32,820 nucleotides of DNA. Source: Gammaproteobacteria bacterium (GTDB lineage: Bacteria; Pseudomonadota; Gammaproteobacteria; Eutrophobiales; Eutrophobiaceae). The position numbers were made by a program, and so were the translations under genes. The first letter of the stretch is position 1. Each line of letters begins with the position of its first letter. The notes under the pieces were generated by a model that had not been told where the DNA came from, searched no databases, and saw nothing but the letters and a program-made list of their open reading frames with translations. Below, one piece after another: positions 16,939 to 26,451 of the stretch. The stretch is from contig JAJFKK010000180.1 of assembly GCA_021773245.1 (NCBI GenBank), positions 1 through 32,820 of the forward strand. Direction: 5' to 3'.

Positions 16939-17826
16939 TCACTTTATTTTGTAAGCGACCAATTTGTTATCCTTCATTAAGGGAATGATGATGAGTTGTT
17001 TTTCCAGGATCACTTCGTGATCGGCAGCGCCGGGAGATAATTCCAGTAGCATCTTGGCATCACCATTAGCCTTTATATGAAATAATTTACCACCTATCCA
17101 ATCGGTAACGTAATAAGCGCCCTTACCATCAGCCTCAACACCATCAAGATTTCCAACCGGTTTACCATTACCCAGTGATCTAATACTTTTATTAATTAAT
17201 GATACGATTTTTAGATGGCCAGGTACTTTTGAATTAAAACCGTCTGTCGGAAAACCCCAACTACCAATAATCATATTTTCCCCTTCAACATGCAGGCCGT
17301 TTGGTGCTTCAAGACCCGCATCAGTTAACCATCGCGGCAACATACCAAGGCTATTCAGCCTGTAGATGGAGTCAGTGAATGTGTCAGCGACATAGACATG
17401 ACCCTTGTCATCCGCAGCAACATCATTCAAATGTGATGCACCATCTGCAACATATCGGTTTAATATCTGACCTTTTTCTATATCAATCTCAACGAGTTCA
17501 TTGATGTCGGAAACATAAAGTTTATCATTTGATATTGTCAGTCCCTTAGGTGCATTAAGACCCAGTACCCAATTCAAATCGATGATTTTACCGTCAGTCG
17601 TTATTTTTGATATGAAACCGTTTCCTAAACGCTTGAAGCCATGTTCATTGATATTCGATACGTATAAAACATCACGTTTCTCATCATAAATTGCGGACTC
17701 TGGTAATTTAAAAACAGCATCGGTTTCCCATGCTTTTTCAAGTTCTATTTCACTTGCTTGCACAGATACCATGAAAAAAATTGCAGCAAACGACAGAGCA
17801 GAAAAATAATATTTAAATTTATTCAT
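16939..17826 (-). CDS. exported NHL/SMP-30-like beta-propeller protein
   Basis: The 295-residue protein starts with a signal peptide (MNKFKYYFSALSFAAIFFMV..., cleavage likely after VQA) and continues as repeated strands of the SMP-30/gluconolactonase or NHL type: ESAIYDEKRDVLYVSNI, APKGLTISNDKLYVSDI, HLNDVAADDKGHVYVAD, APNGLHVEGENMIIGSWG and LDGVEADGKGAYYVTDW. These six-bladed propellers often bind a divalent metal and act as lactonases or esterases, but many have unknown roles. It should be periplasmic. The ATG at 17826 is chosen because AAGGAG lies just before it. It follows ppsR by 115 bases on the same strand and may share its transcript; a functional link is not clear. Confidence 0.75.
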   Translation of the reverse strand: MNKFKYYFSALSFAAIFFMVSVQASEIELEKAWETDAVFKLPESAIYDEKRDVLYVSNINEHGFKRLGNGFISKITTDGKIIDLNWVLGLNAPKGLTISNDKLYVSDINELVEIDIEKGQILNRYVADGASHLNDVAADDKGHVYVADTFTDSIYRLNSLGMLPRWLTDAGLEAPNGLHVEGENMIIGSWGFPTDGFNSKVPGHLKIVSLINKSIRSLGNGKPVGNLDGVEADGKGAYYVTDWIGGKLFHIKANGDAKMLLELSPGAADHEVILEKQLIIIPLMKDNKLVAYKIK

Positions 17827-17941
17827 ACTTATAATCTCCTTATAGATATATAACAATGGTTAAAGAGTAACAACAGAAAGTAAAGTGGTTACTAGAAAAA
17901 CGGATGATGATTCTTTATATGGGATACATATTTCATGTTTA

Positions 17942-18769
17942 TTAGTAACCAGGCCTATGTAAATTTGCTTTTTGAACAATCCGCGTTGCTATTTCTTCTA
18001 TAGAAATAGAACTCGTATCTAAATAAGGGATATCTTCTACTTCAAATATTCCTAATGCCTGTTGTATTTCTTTCTTACATTGTTTTAAGGAAGCATAAGG
18101 ACTATCCGGACGCCTTTCCTGACGGATACGATACAATTGTTCCTGTTTTATACTTAGCCCGATTATTTTATTTTTGAAAGGCCTTAATAGATCCGGCAGT
18201 TTTTCCTTTGCTAAATCTTCTTCTATTAGAGGGTAATTAGCTGCTTTGAGCGAGAACTGCATAGCCAGATAAAGTGCAGTTGGCGTTTTCCCACAGCGGG
18301 AAACACCGATGATTATTACATCTGCATTTTCCAAAGAACGATGGCTTAAGCCATCGTCATGGTTTAAGGCGTAATTCAATGCATTTACACGATAATGGTA
18401 AAGGTCATAATCTCTAATGCCATGCATTCGACCTTTTTTATGAACAGACTGGCAATCTAGGATGCTTTCTAATGGGCTGATAAAGGTAGCAAATAGATCA
18501 AATACTTTAACACCACTGCTTGCAATGATTTCACGAAGCTCATCGTCGACCAATGTACTAAATACCAATGGCGAAGTACTCGATTTGTTTTCTAGTTTTT
18601 TTATTTTTTCAACGGCACTGTATGCTTCTTTAGTGTTTCTCACATAGGGTACGATACTACGTTTGAACTCAATATCAGGAAATTGAGTTAATAATGTTTC
18701 ACCGAGTACTTCTGCAGTTAAACCGGTACCGTCTGAAATAAATAAAACATTCTTTACTGTATCTTTCAT
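17942..18769 (-). CDS. ppsR: PEP synthase regulatory protein (kinase/phosphorylase)
   Basis: This is the DUF299-family bifunctional enzyme that switches PEP synthase off by ADP-dependent phosphorylation of a threonine beside the catalytic histidine, and on again by phosphate-dependent removal. The 275-residue protein has the family opening VLFISDGTGLTAEVLG and the P-loop GVSRCGKTPTALYLA (about residues 155-169), followed by KAANYPLIEEDL and the conserved IGLSIKQEQLYRIRQERRP. Its ATG shares one base with the ppsA stop (TAATG), so the target and its regulator are translationally coupled. Length and motifs are normal. Confidence 0.95.
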   Translation of the reverse strand: MKDTVKNVLFISDGTGLTAEVLGETLLTQFPDIEFKRSIVPYVRNTKEAYSAVEKIKKLENKSSTSPLVFSTLVDDELREIIASSGVKVFDLFATFISPLESILDCQSVHKKGRMHGIRDYDLYHYRVNALNYALNHDDGLSHRSLENADVIIIGVSRCGKTPTALYLAMQFSLKAANYPLIEEDLAKEKLPDLLRPFKNKIIGLSIKQEQLYRIRQERRPDSPYASLKQCKKEIQQALGIFEVEDIPYLDTSSISIEEIATRIVQKANLHRPGY

Positions 18770-21174
18770 TAAACAGCTTTAGAGTGGCTCACCGAGTTTG
18801 GAATACTTACAATATCCATTTTTGAAAGTTTTAACCATGTTTCTATTACTGTATCTGGGTTTAGGGAAATACTCTCAATATTTTGTTCTACTAACCATTC
18901 GGCAAAATCAAAATGATCCGATGGCCCCTGACCACATATACCAATGTACTTATTAACATTCTGACAGGAATCGATGGCTTTCTTTAACATTATCTTTACG
19001 GCAGGATCTCGTTCATCAAAGCCCTCTGAAATTAATCCGGAATCCCTGTCCATTGCCAGTGTTAATTGAGTCATATCATTTGAGCCGATTGAGAACCCAT
19101 CAAAATGTTTTAGAAATTCATCTGCTAACAGTGCATTCGAGGGAATTTCACACATCATGATGATCTTGAGTTCATTTTCTCCACTTCTTAATCCATTTTT
19201 ATCCAATAATTTAATTACTTTTTCTGCTTCAGAGACACGGCGTACAAACGGTATCATCACTTGTACATTTGTCAGCTTCATTTCATCGCGCAATTTTTTT
19301 ACAGCCTGACATTCCAGTTCAAAACAGGCCTGAAACGTTTCAGATACATAACGTGAAGCACCGCGAAAACCAAGCATTGGATTTTCTTCATTCGGCTCAT
19401 ACAGATCACCGCCGATCAAATTGGCATATTCATTTGATTTAAAATCTGACAACCTGAGGATAACCGGTTTAGGGTAAAATGCTGCTGCGATTGTTGCGAT
19501 TCCTTCTGTTAGCTTTTCGACGTAATAATTTACCGGACCATCATAGGCAGCAATTTTTGGATCAATTTTACTTTTCAGCTCCGGTGTTAAATGTTCATAA
19601 TCAAGTAGAGCCTGAGGATGAATTCCAATCATGCGATTGATAATAAATTCTAGGCGGGCGAGACCAACGCCGTCGTTAGGTATCTTTGAAAATGTGAAAG
19701 CGCGATCGGGGTTGCCAACATTCATCATGATCTTGACTGGTTTCGATGGCATTTCATTCAGCTGAATTTCATCAATTGAAAATTTCAGAGTTCCTCTATA
19801 AATATAGCCGGTATCACCTTCTGCACATGATACGGTTATATCTTCCTTAGTCTTGATTAAATCAACGGCATTTCCGCAGCCGACTACAGCAGGCACACCA
19901 AGTTCTCTTGCAATAATTGCGGCATGGCATGTTCTTCCGCCGCGGTTGGTTACAATCGCCGATGCACGTTTCATAACGGGCTCCCAATCCGGATCGGTCA
20001 TATCAGTAACAAGTACTTCTCCTTCCTGTAGCTTATCCATGTCATCGATATTCATAATGACTCTTGCCTTACCTGCTCCTATACGTTGCCCGATACTTCT
20101 ACCAGTAATAATTTTCTCACCTTTCTCCTTGAGACTATATTGCGTCATAACATTAGCGGAATGACTTTGAACTGTTTCTGGTCGGGCCTGGACAATGTAC
20201 AGTTTGCCATCAAGCCCATCCTTGGCCCATTCAATATCCATAGGCTGTTTGTAATGTGTTTCAATGGTCATTGCTATGCGAGCAAGATCCATAATTTCAT
20301 TATCTGAAAGGCAAAATTTATTACGTATGTCCATAGGGACATCTTCAGTAACGATACCTTGTGCATTCTCAGTTTGATCGTAGACCATGCGTATTTCTTT
20401 ACTGCCGGTATTGCGACGCAGGATGGCGGGATTATTTTCGACTAAACATTTTTTATAGACATAAAATTCATCGGGGTTAACTGAACCTTGCACGACTGTT
20501 TCCCCCAAACCGTAACTACCCGTAATGAATACGACGTCACGAAAACCTGATTCTGTATCAAGCGTGAACATGACACCGCTGGCGGCAAGATCGCTACGAA
20601 CCATTTGTTGAACACCTGCAGAAATAGCAATCTGTTCATGTGCAAATCCCTGGTGGACTCTATAAGCGATAGCTCTTGCATTATAAAGAGATGCAAATAC
20701 TTCTTTTATCTTTAGTAAAATATTTTCAATGCCGCTGACGTTTAAAAAAGTTTCTTGTTGTCCGGCAAAAGAGGCATCAGGCAGATCCTCTGCTGTTGCT
20801 GAAGATCTTACGGCAACGGCCAAATCATTGCCGTACTGCTCAGTCATTTTATTAAATGCATTGCGTATATCATGTTCAATACTTTCAGGAAATTCTGTAT
20901 CGATAATGCATTTTTGTATTAATACGCTTGCTTCTGTTAAAGCTGCAATATCATTAATATCCAGTTGTTGCAGAATATTCTGGATTGTTTCTGCTAAACC
21001 TGCCTGGGCAATAAAACTGTTATAGACATGGGTCGTTGTTGCAAAACCACCTGGTACCAAGACACCCGTTGAAGATAAATTAGAAATCATCTCTCCCAAT
21101 GAAGCATTCTTTCCACCTACAAGGTTGATATCATTTTTATTTAAGTGCTCTAAAGCAATTACGTTTTCGTTCAT
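18769..21174 (-). CDS. ppsA: phosphoenolpyruvate synthase
   Basis: PpsA converts pyruvate, ATP and water to PEP, AMP and phosphate and is the entry to gluconeogenesis during growth on lactate, pyruvate or alcohols. The 801-residue protein has the N-terminal ATP-grasp pyruvate-phosphate dikinase domain ([34 protein letters not shown]), the phosphohistidine domain with [19 protein letters not shown] and the catalytic histidine at about 417, and the C-terminal PEP-utilising barrel ending in [20 protein letters not shown] and [12 protein letters not shown]. Length is normal. It is followed directly by ppsR. The ribosome binding site is weak (GGAAA). Confidence 0.96.
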   Translation of the reverse strand: MNENVIALEHLNKNDINLVGGKNASLGEMISNLSSTGVLVPGGFATTTHVYNSFIAQAGLAETIQNILQQLDINDIAALTEASVLIQKCIIDTEFPESIEHDIRNAFNKMTEQYGNDLAVAVRSSATAEDLPDASFAGQQETFLNVSGIENILLKIKEVFASLYNARAIAYRVHQGFAHEQIAISAGVQQMVRSDLAASGVMFTLDTESGFRDVVFITGSYGLGETVVQGSVNPDEFYVYKKCLVENNPAILRRNTGSKEIRMVYDQTENAQGIVTEDVPMDIRNKFCLSDNEIMDLARIAMTIETHYKQPMDIEWAKDGLDGKLYIVQARPETVQSHSANVMTQYSLKEKGEKIITGRSIGQRIGAGKARVIMNIDDMDKLQEGEVLVTDMTDPDWEPVMKRASAIVTNRGGRTCHAAIIARELGVPAVVGCGNAVDLIKTKEDITVSCAEGDTGYIYRGTLKFSIDEIQLNEMPSKPVKIMMNVGNPDRAFTFSKIPNDGVGLARLEFIINRMIGIHPQALLDYEHLTPELKSKIDPKIAAYDGPVNYYVEKLTEGIATIAAAFYPKPVILRLSDFKSNEYANLIGGDLYEPNEENPMLGFRGASRYVSETFQACFELECQAVKKLRDEMKLTNVQVMIPFVRRVSEAEKVIKLLDKNGLRSGENELKIIMMCEIPSNALLADEFLKHFDGFSIGSNDMTQLTLAMDRDSGLISEGFDERDPAVKIMLKKAIDSCQNVNKYIGICGQGPSDHFDFAEWLVEQNIESISLNPDTVIETWLKLSKMDIVSIPNSVSHSKAV

Positions 21175-21237
21175 TTTTAATTTCCAAAATATTAATTCTA
21201 AACGCTGGGAAAATACCTAGCTCCCTACATAGAAAAA

Positions 21238-21262
21238 CGGCCACCTTGGTGTAAAGTGGCCG
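21238..21262 (-). terminator. terminator of the aldehyde dehydrogenase gene
   Basis: The stem CGGCCAC/GTGGCCG (21238-21244 with 21256-21262) with an 11-base loop is followed by TTTTT on the minus strand. It lies about 28 bases after the aldehyde dehydrogenase stop and separates that gene from ppsA. Confidence 0.85.
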
Positions 21263-21289
21263 CTCGTCGTTGTTAGAAAGTAAATGTTA

Positions 21290-22798
21290 TCAGGCTAGAG
21301 GGCGTGCCACTGTTTGTCCTCTAAGATAATCTTCAAAGGTCTCAACACTGTTGACGCCTCCACCTAGACCACTGAGGTTAACGCCACCATAAGGTAAACC
21401 ATATGCAAAGACGTTATGGGCATTGATCCAACTGTTACCCACAACCAATTCTTCAGCGACGCGTTTGGCACGATCCATATCATTGGTCCATACACTATTA
21501 GCCAGACCATAACTAGAACTGTTGACGAGATCTATGGCGGCATCTTCATCATTAAATGGAACGACGTAAGCAGAGGGGCCAAAAATCTCTTCCTTAAAAC
21601 AGACATTGTCTGTATCGCCTTGAAGTAAGGATGGAGTTACATAATAACCATTTTCGGAACCTTCGGGAGAACAAGGTTTAGCCTCAACAATTGCTTTTGC
21701 ATTTTGTTCCAAACCTTTTTCTTGATAGCTTAAGACACGTTTGCGCTGCACTTCACTAACGACAGGTCCCATTTGACTACTTTCATCAGCACCATTACCT
21801 ATAACGGTTTCATTCAAAGCTCTGGAAGCTTCTTTTACAAACTCATCATAGATGTTTTCGTGAATTAGCCAACGCGTTGCAGTACAACAAACTTGTCCTG
21901 TATTCATTGTAATTGCTCCGGCCAGACTTTCGGCTGTTGTTTTAATATCAACATCATCAAATACTACTGCTGCGCCTTTGCCTCCCAGTTCAAGTTTGAC
22001 CGGGATCAAATTACGACCACAGGTTTCGGCAATTTTACGACCAACTTCGGGTGAACCGGTGAATGACATACGACGCATAAGCGGGTGTTCAGCCATCGGC
22101 ATACCGGCATCTGGGCCATAGCCAGTGACCACATTGACTACGCCATCAGGAATACCTGCTTCCTGGGCCAGCTTGCAGAAGTAAAGAGTGCTTAATGGTG
22201 TTAGTTCGGCTGGTTTAACAACAACAGTATTGCCTGCGGCCAGTGCAGCTGATGTACCCCATGCGAGTAATAAGAATGGAAAATTCCATGGAAATATAAA
22301 TCCACACACACCATGAGGAACACGATTGTAGTGTGCATCCATATCTTCAAGATTTAGTGGCGCAGTATACTTATCATAATCAAGTGATACTTGTGCAAAA
22401 TATCGAAACGCTTGTCCTGAAAAAGGCATTTCAAAACCAACAGCACCTTCAATGGTTTTACCTACGTCCAGAGATTCCAGTTTGCCTAGCACTTCAGCAT
22501 TTTCATCGATTAGATCTGCAAGCTTAAAAAGTATGGCGGCTCGTTCTTCTTTTGGCATCGTTGCCCAAGAAGATGATTGAAAGGCTTTATGCGCTGCTTG
22601 ACAGGCTTGATCTACATGCGTTGCGTTGCCTGCATAGATCTGGGTAAGTTTCTCAGCATTTGCTGGATTGACAACATCGATCGTTTCGCACCCTTCTGGT
22701 GAAACCCATTTTCCATCAATAAACATGGGTATTGTTTCTTGACCAAGAAACATGTCGACATCATTTTGATTGTTTAACTTTGTAGCAGTTACACTCAT
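21290..22798 (-). CDS. NAD(P)-dependent aldehyde dehydrogenase
   Basis: The 502-residue protein is a standard class I/II-like aldehyde dehydrogenase, oxidising aldehydes to acids in the cytoplasm. Visible motifs are the nucleotide-binding FIFPWNFPFLLLAWGTSAAL, the glycine motif FTGSPEVGRKI, the general-base glutamate in KLELGGKGA and the catalytic cysteine C304 in NTGQVCC. The motif EEIFGPSAYV follows near residue 400. Its place divergent from a PQQ alcohol dehydrogenase suggests that it removes the aldehyde made by that enzyme; the chain length preferred cannot be read. GGAAGAGG precedes the ATG and a sigma-54-like promoter lies further up. It ends in its own terminator. Confidence 0.92.
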   Translation of the reverse strand: MSVTATKLNNQNDVDMFLGQETIPMFIDGKWVSPEGCETIDVVNPANAEKLTQIYAGNATHVDQACQAAHKAFQSSSWATMPKEERAAILFKLADLIDENAEVLGKLESLDVGKTIEGAVGFEMPFSGQAFRYFAQVSLDYDKYTAPLNLEDMDAHYNRVPHGVCGFIFPWNFPFLLLAWGTSAALAAGNTVVVKPAELTPLSTLYFCKLAQEAGIPDGVVNVVTGYGPDAGMPMAEHPLMRRMSFTGSPEVGRKIAETCGRNLIPVKLELGGKGAAVVFDDVDIKTTAESLAGAITMNTGQVCCTATRWLIHENIYDEFVKEASRALNETVIGNGADESSQMGPVVSEVQRKRVLSYQEKGLEQNAKAIVEAKPCSPEGSENGYYVTPSLLQGDTDNVCFKEEIFGPSAYVVPFNDEDAAIDLVNSSSYGLANSVWTNDMDRAKRVAEELVVGNSWINAHNVFAYGLPYGGVNLSGLGGGVNSVETFEDYLRGQTVARPLA

Positions 22799-22846
22799 TG
22801 CATATACCTCTTCCAGTTTTATTTTACGAAAATTATTAACAGTGAT

Positions 22847-22863
22847 GGCAAGTTATATGCCAG
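22847..22863 (-). promoter_or_regulatory. candidate sigma-54 promoter of the aldehyde dehydrogenase
   Basis: On the minus strand CTGGCATATAACTTGCC matches the -24/-12 pattern with GG-N10-GC. A start near 22836 would give a leader of about 38 bases containing the ribosome binding site. The sequence also forms TGGCA-N7-TGCCA. Confidence 0.65.
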
Positions 22864-23439
22864 AGGAAGTTGAATGTTCTTCATGTAAATTGGGTTCATA
22901 TACTAAATTGCTGATAATTCAAATCATTACGAATGTAATTAAGTTAAATATTAGGAATATACCCTTTAGTTAAAGAGGACATTCTCTGTTGCACATATTT
23001 GTTTCGTGTAACTTACTGTTACAGGTGTTTACATCAAACGGTTACATAATTAAGTCTTACAAAAGGAAAGTTGTAATTGATTGCATATATCTAGAAAAAA
23101 CCGTTCTAAAAAATAGAATACCCAGGCTTCATCAATGCTTCTATCCAATAACGAATTGAATTTTGTGTCCCTGATTGTTAATGGTGTTTATATCAAAGGT
23201 TAAACGTATAAAAATTATAGCCAACATTTGTCTGTCGCAGCAGCGACACTTGTTTGTTTTTTCATACACTATTTATATAGCGTTTCATCATGATTATAGA
23301 TGTTAATTGTTAAGACTTTAAAAATATTGATTTTTAATCAATATTCATAAAAAAACTAATAAAATAAAGGTGTTAGTCTATAGCATGGATAATTTTATTA
23401 AGCTTGTTTTTATACTGTAGATAGAAACAGTATAAGTAA

Positions 23440-23456
23440 TTGGTATATTAATTGCT
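23440..23456 (+). promoter_or_regulatory. candidate sigma-54 promoter of the PQQ alcohol dehydrogenase
   Basis: TTGGTATATTAATTGCT has GG at 23442-23443 and GC at 23454-23455, ten bases apart. A start near 23467 would give a leader of about 150 bases. It matches the site before the UreI-like gene at 15 of 17 positions. Confidence 0.65.
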
Positions 23457-23616
23457 CCATGTACTCTTGGTTGAAACTTAACTTAATTGCTATTGAAGGT
23501 AATGTTTCTTATTCAATTTTTTAAGCGATAGTTTTGTCATTGTTAAATAAGTAATAAACAAAAAACTGTATGGTTTTTTCAAAACATAACAAATATACGA
23601 GGGGAGGACATGAATA

Positions 23617-25380
23617 ATGTCTAACGTAACTTTAAAAAAACTAGCATATACACTAGCCACGTTTTTAGTGGTGAGTGCAAGTGCTAATGTTCAAGCAGCA
23701 GATGTTACTACTGCGAGAATACTCAAAAATGATGAAGCGCAAAATTGGCTGTCTCATCACAGAACGCTTGATGGTCGACGATTTTCACCACTTAAGAGTA
23801 TTAACAAGAAGAATGTTAAGAACCTTAAAATGGCTTGGACTATGCATTTGGGTGGATTGGAAGGTGTTGAGGACTATCCTCATGGTGGACTTCAAGGTAC
23901 GCCAATCGTTGAAGACGGTATCATGTACGTCACTGATGGTTGGGGTTCAGTTTACGCGATAAAGGTCACTCCGAATGGTGGTGATCTGTTGTGGAAAATG
24001 GATCCTGAGACCGATAGGGATTTCGTAGGACCAACCACATGTTGTGGTGTTAATAACCGTGGTATAGCTCTATGGAATGATAAAGTAGTGTCTCATACGC
24101 TTGACGGTCGATTGGTTGTTACCAATAAAACGACCGGGGAAATAGAATGGGAACGTATCGTAGCTAATCCAGGTATATCTGAATCCCTTACTGCTGCTCC
24201 ATTAATTGTCAAAGACATGGCTATTACTGGTGTCTCTGGTGCGGAATACGGTATGCGCGGTTGGTTGGCAGCAACAGACCTGAATACCCAAAAAGAAGTG
24301 TGGCGTTTCAAAACCATTCCAGAACCAGGTGAGCCTGGCCATGAGACATGGAAAGATGATCATAATGCTTGGGAGAACGGCGGTGGTTCAACTTGGGTTG
24401 TCGGTTCATACGATCCTGCTAACAACGCTATAATCTGGGGTGTCGGGAATCCTGGACCAGACTGGGATCCTGAATACCGCCCTGGTAACAACCTTTACAC
24501 CAATAGTGCTATCTCTCTTGATGCGGACACGGGTAAATTAAACTGGCACTACCAGTACACACCAAATGATCCGTATGACTATGATGGTGTAAACGAAAAT
24601 ACACTGGTCACAATTAACCATAAGGGCAAAAAACGTGAAGTTATGCTACACGCTGATCGTAATGGCTACGCCTATGCTCTGGATAATAAAACCGGTGAGT
24701 TCGTTTATGGTGAAGCGTTTGTTGACAAAATGACATGGACTAATGGTCTTGACCCAAAGACAGGGTTGCCATTGACGTACGATCCAAATTCAGATGTTCA
24801 ATTGTATGCACCAGGAACGGCACCTAACCGTAAAACTAAGGCGGGTATTTCTTGCCCGGGTAATATGGGTGGTAAAAACTGGCCGCCAACATCATACAAC
24901 CCAATATTACACCTCTGGTATATCCCAGTCATCGAAAGCTGTAATACAATGACTGCTGCAGAGACTATTCCTGGTACCCACAAACATAGAAATTGGTGGA
25001 CAGGTGGTGGACCTAGCCAACACGAGCAGATCGTTGGTAGTGTTAAAGCGGTTGATCCAGACACGGGTAAGGTTGTTGCTAAATATCCAATGAAATATCC
25101 AAACCTGGGTGGCACACTCGCAACAGGTGGAGATTTGGTGTTTACCAGCCGTCCTGAAGGCGTACTTGCAGCACTCGATGGCAAAAGTCTGAAAGAACTT
25201 TGGACTTTCAATACTGGTGCTGGTCTGAACGCTCCTCCAATGAGCTTCAGTGTTGATGGCAAACAGTATGTTGCTGTTCTGGTAGGTTTAGGCGGAGCTT
25301 GGCCAAGATGGTTTGTTGACGGCACCAAAGGGCTAGAAAAGCTTAGTTATGGTTCGTCACTTTATGTTTTTGCTTTATAA
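23617..25380 (+). CDS. PQQ-dependent alcohol dehydrogenase with lanthanide-type DYD motif
   Basis: The 587-residue protein has a signal peptide (cleavage likely after VQA, about residue 27) and the eight-bladed propeller of methanol/ethanol quinoprotein dehydrogenases, oxidising alcohols in the periplasm with PQQ. Key residues are present: the vicinal cysteine pair C142-C143, metal ligands E210 (GAEYG) and N278 (GNPGP), the catalytic aspartate D321 in PYDYDGVN, and an arginine in ADRNG. The second aspartate, D323, two residues after the catalytic one, is the established mark of lanthanide-dependent enzymes (XoxF, PedH, ExaF); calcium enzymes have Ala or Ser there. Several stretches differ from ordinary XoxF, so I do not assign that name. 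GGGGAGG precedes the start. The substrate may be methanol, ethanol or another alcohol. Confidence 0.92.
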   Translation: MSNVTLKKLAYTLATFLVVSASANVQAADVTTARILKNDEAQNWLSHHRTLDGRRFSPLKSINKKNVKNLKMAWTMHLGGLEGVEDYPHGGLQGTPIVEDGIMYVTDGWGSVYAIKVTPNGGDLLWKMDPETDRDFVGPTTCCGVNNRGIALWNDKVVSHTLDGRLVVTNKTTGEIEWERIVANPGISESLTAAPLIVKDMAITGVSGAEYGMRGWLAATDLNTQKEVWRFKTIPEPGEPGHETWKDDHNAWENGGGSTWVVGSYDPANNAIIWGVGNPGPDWDPEYRPGNNLYTNSAISLDADTGKLNWHYQYTPNDPYDYDGVNENTLVTINHKGKKREVMLHADRNGYAYALDNKTGEFVYGEAFVDKMTWTNGLDPKTGLPLTYDPNSDVQLYAPGTAPNRKTKAGISCPGNMGGKNWPPTSYNPILHLWYIPVIESCNTMTAAETIPGTHKHRNWWTGGGPSQHEQIVGSVKAVDPDTGKVVAKYPMKYPNLGGTLATGGDLVFTSRPEGVLAALDGKSLKELWTFNTGAGLNAPPMSFSVDGKQYVAVLVGLGGAWPRWFVDGTKGLEKLSYGSSLYVFAL

Positions 25381-25404
25381 ACTAGAGTTACATACAAGCT
25401 GAAT

Positions 25405-25440
25405 ATACATCCCTTCCTTTCGAGGAAGGGATGTATTTAA
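25405..25440 (+). terminator. strong terminator after the alcohol dehydrogenase
   Basis: A perfect 14-bp stem (25405-25418 with 25423-25436) closed by a TTCG loop follows the stop codon by about 24 bases; the following bases are TTAATT. The stem is also complete on the other strand, but no minus gene ends here. Confidence 0.85.
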
Positions 25441-25601
25441 TTAAGACGACATAAAGAAGTAATTTATGTTCCCCAATAATGACAATCAAATTAAGAAACC
25501 ATTAAGATACTGCTGTGTCTCACACTTTAGCGTTTCTATATATTCAAGTTTAACGATACAAATTAACAACCGAATCTAATAATAGATAGGAATTTCAAAT
25601 C

Positions 25602-26444
25602 ATGTCTCTACACTACTTACCCTTTAAACTTTTTGATATTTTATTATTTGCTTTTCTATTGCTAATCTCAGGAACATTAACTGCCCAAGCTCATAATAAT
25701 CCCGAATTTAAAAATGAATTGCTCAAAAGCGTTAACATCGAACCTTTAAGTTCTTCTGGTAGTGAAGAATTTACAGTGGCATTACCTAAAGATTTAATAC
25801 GAGTCGTATGGAGCATTGACTCAGCAGATAAGGACAACATAGTTTTTTCTGTAAAGTCGGGGGATAAGATTATAGCCGAAGATATAAAGAATGGCGCAGA
25901 AACCCTACCAAATATACTTACTGACAATAAATTTATGATTGTGAATGTTAAAGGAACAGAAACGACATTCAAATTAGATGTTCTGGCAAGATTGATAGTA
26001 AAAAAGGAAAAAAAATCAGCTGATACTGATGCTTTTTTAGCAGGAAGAAAAGTGTATAGAAAAGCAAATTGTGTGGGATGTCACAAATGGCATGGCTCAG
26101 GCGGTGGAGGCTATGGAGGCGCAGCTCTTTCTCTAAGAACAACCGGTCTGGACAAAGAGGGATTGAAATACCTGATTCGTTGCGGCAGACCATCAACAGG
26201 AATGCCCTACCATGGTCGTAAAGCCTACAAGGGAGATGATACTAGTTGTTACAACACTACGGCAGAGAAACTTGGTAAAAACATACCGCCTCGGGCAAGA
26301 AGCTTGCTGAGCGAAAGACAATTAAATGTCGTTGTAGATTACGTGGAAAACGTAGTTCAAGGGTCAGGAGAAATAACACTAGAACAATGCGTTGTGTATT
26401 GGGGTGAAAAATCTCGCCAATGCGACGAATTTAGAAATAATTAA
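25602..26444 (+). CDS. monohaem cytochrome c with an unknown N-terminal domain
   Basis: The 280-residue protein has a hydrophobic leader (about 1-30, ending near AQA), then about 110 residues rich in beta-type sequence that I do not recognise, then a class I cytochrome c domain: haem site CVGCH (C157, C160, H161) and a likely sixth ligand M201 in STGMPYHGR. The tail has two more cysteines (EQCVVYWGEKSRQC) that could form a disulfide. Its place right after the PQQ dehydrogenase suggests that it accepts the enzyme's electrons in the periplasm, as cytochrome cL or c550 do elsewhere. It has its own upstream gap after a strong terminator, so it is probably transcribed separately or by read-through. 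AGGA lies before the ATG. Confidence 0.82.
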   Translation: MSLHYLPFKLFDILLFAFLLLISGTLTAQAHNNPEFKNELLKSVNIEPLSSSGSEEFTVALPKDLIRVVWSIDSADKDNIVFSVKSGDKIIAEDIKNGAETLPNILTDNKFMIVNVKGTETTFKLDVLARLIVKKEKKSADTDAFLAGRKVYRKANCVGCHKWHGSGGGGYGGAALSLRTTGLDKEGLKYLIRCGRPSTGMPYHGRKAYKGDDTSCYNTTAEKLGKNIPPRARSLLSERQLNVVVDYVENVVQGSGEITLEQCVVYWGEKSRQCDEFRNN

Positions 26445-26451
26445 TATAGCT

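Larger units (their letters stand above)
22799..23616. promoter_or_regulatory. 818-bp divergent control region of the alcohol/aldehyde dehydrogenases
   Basis: No gene is seen. The region carries a sigma-54-like promoter at each end and, between them, dyads TGTAAC-N5-GTTACA (23007-23023) and TGTCGC-N4-GCGACA (23233-23248), a direct repeat GGTGTTTAyATCAAA (23024-23038 and 23183-23197), a 10-bp-arm palindrome (23323-23345), and a 9-bp-arm dyad TTATACTGT/ACAGTATAA (23410-23435) just before the alcohol dehydrogenase -24 box. The density of symmetrical sites fits enhancer binding. Confidence 0.6.

Noticed and set aside
21175-21225. GG-N10-GC pattern upstream of ppsA
   Set aside because: The surrounding bases (TAGG and CAGC) do not fit the -24/-12 context, so it is likely chance.
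23328-23341. FNR-box-like TTGAT...ATCAA inside the 23323-23345 palindrome
   Set aside because: The gap is five bases rather than four, which breaks FNR spacing. It is better described as a palindrome for another regulator.
23610-23624. Four-codon frame overlapping the alcohol dehydrogenase start
   Set aside because: ATG-AAT-AAT-GTC-TAA arises from the bases around the ribosome binding site; nothing suggests it is translated.
24798-25328. 176-residue frame antisense to the PQQ alcohol dehydrogenase
   Set aside because: It is a shadow of the coding strand, which has strong family motifs through the same region.
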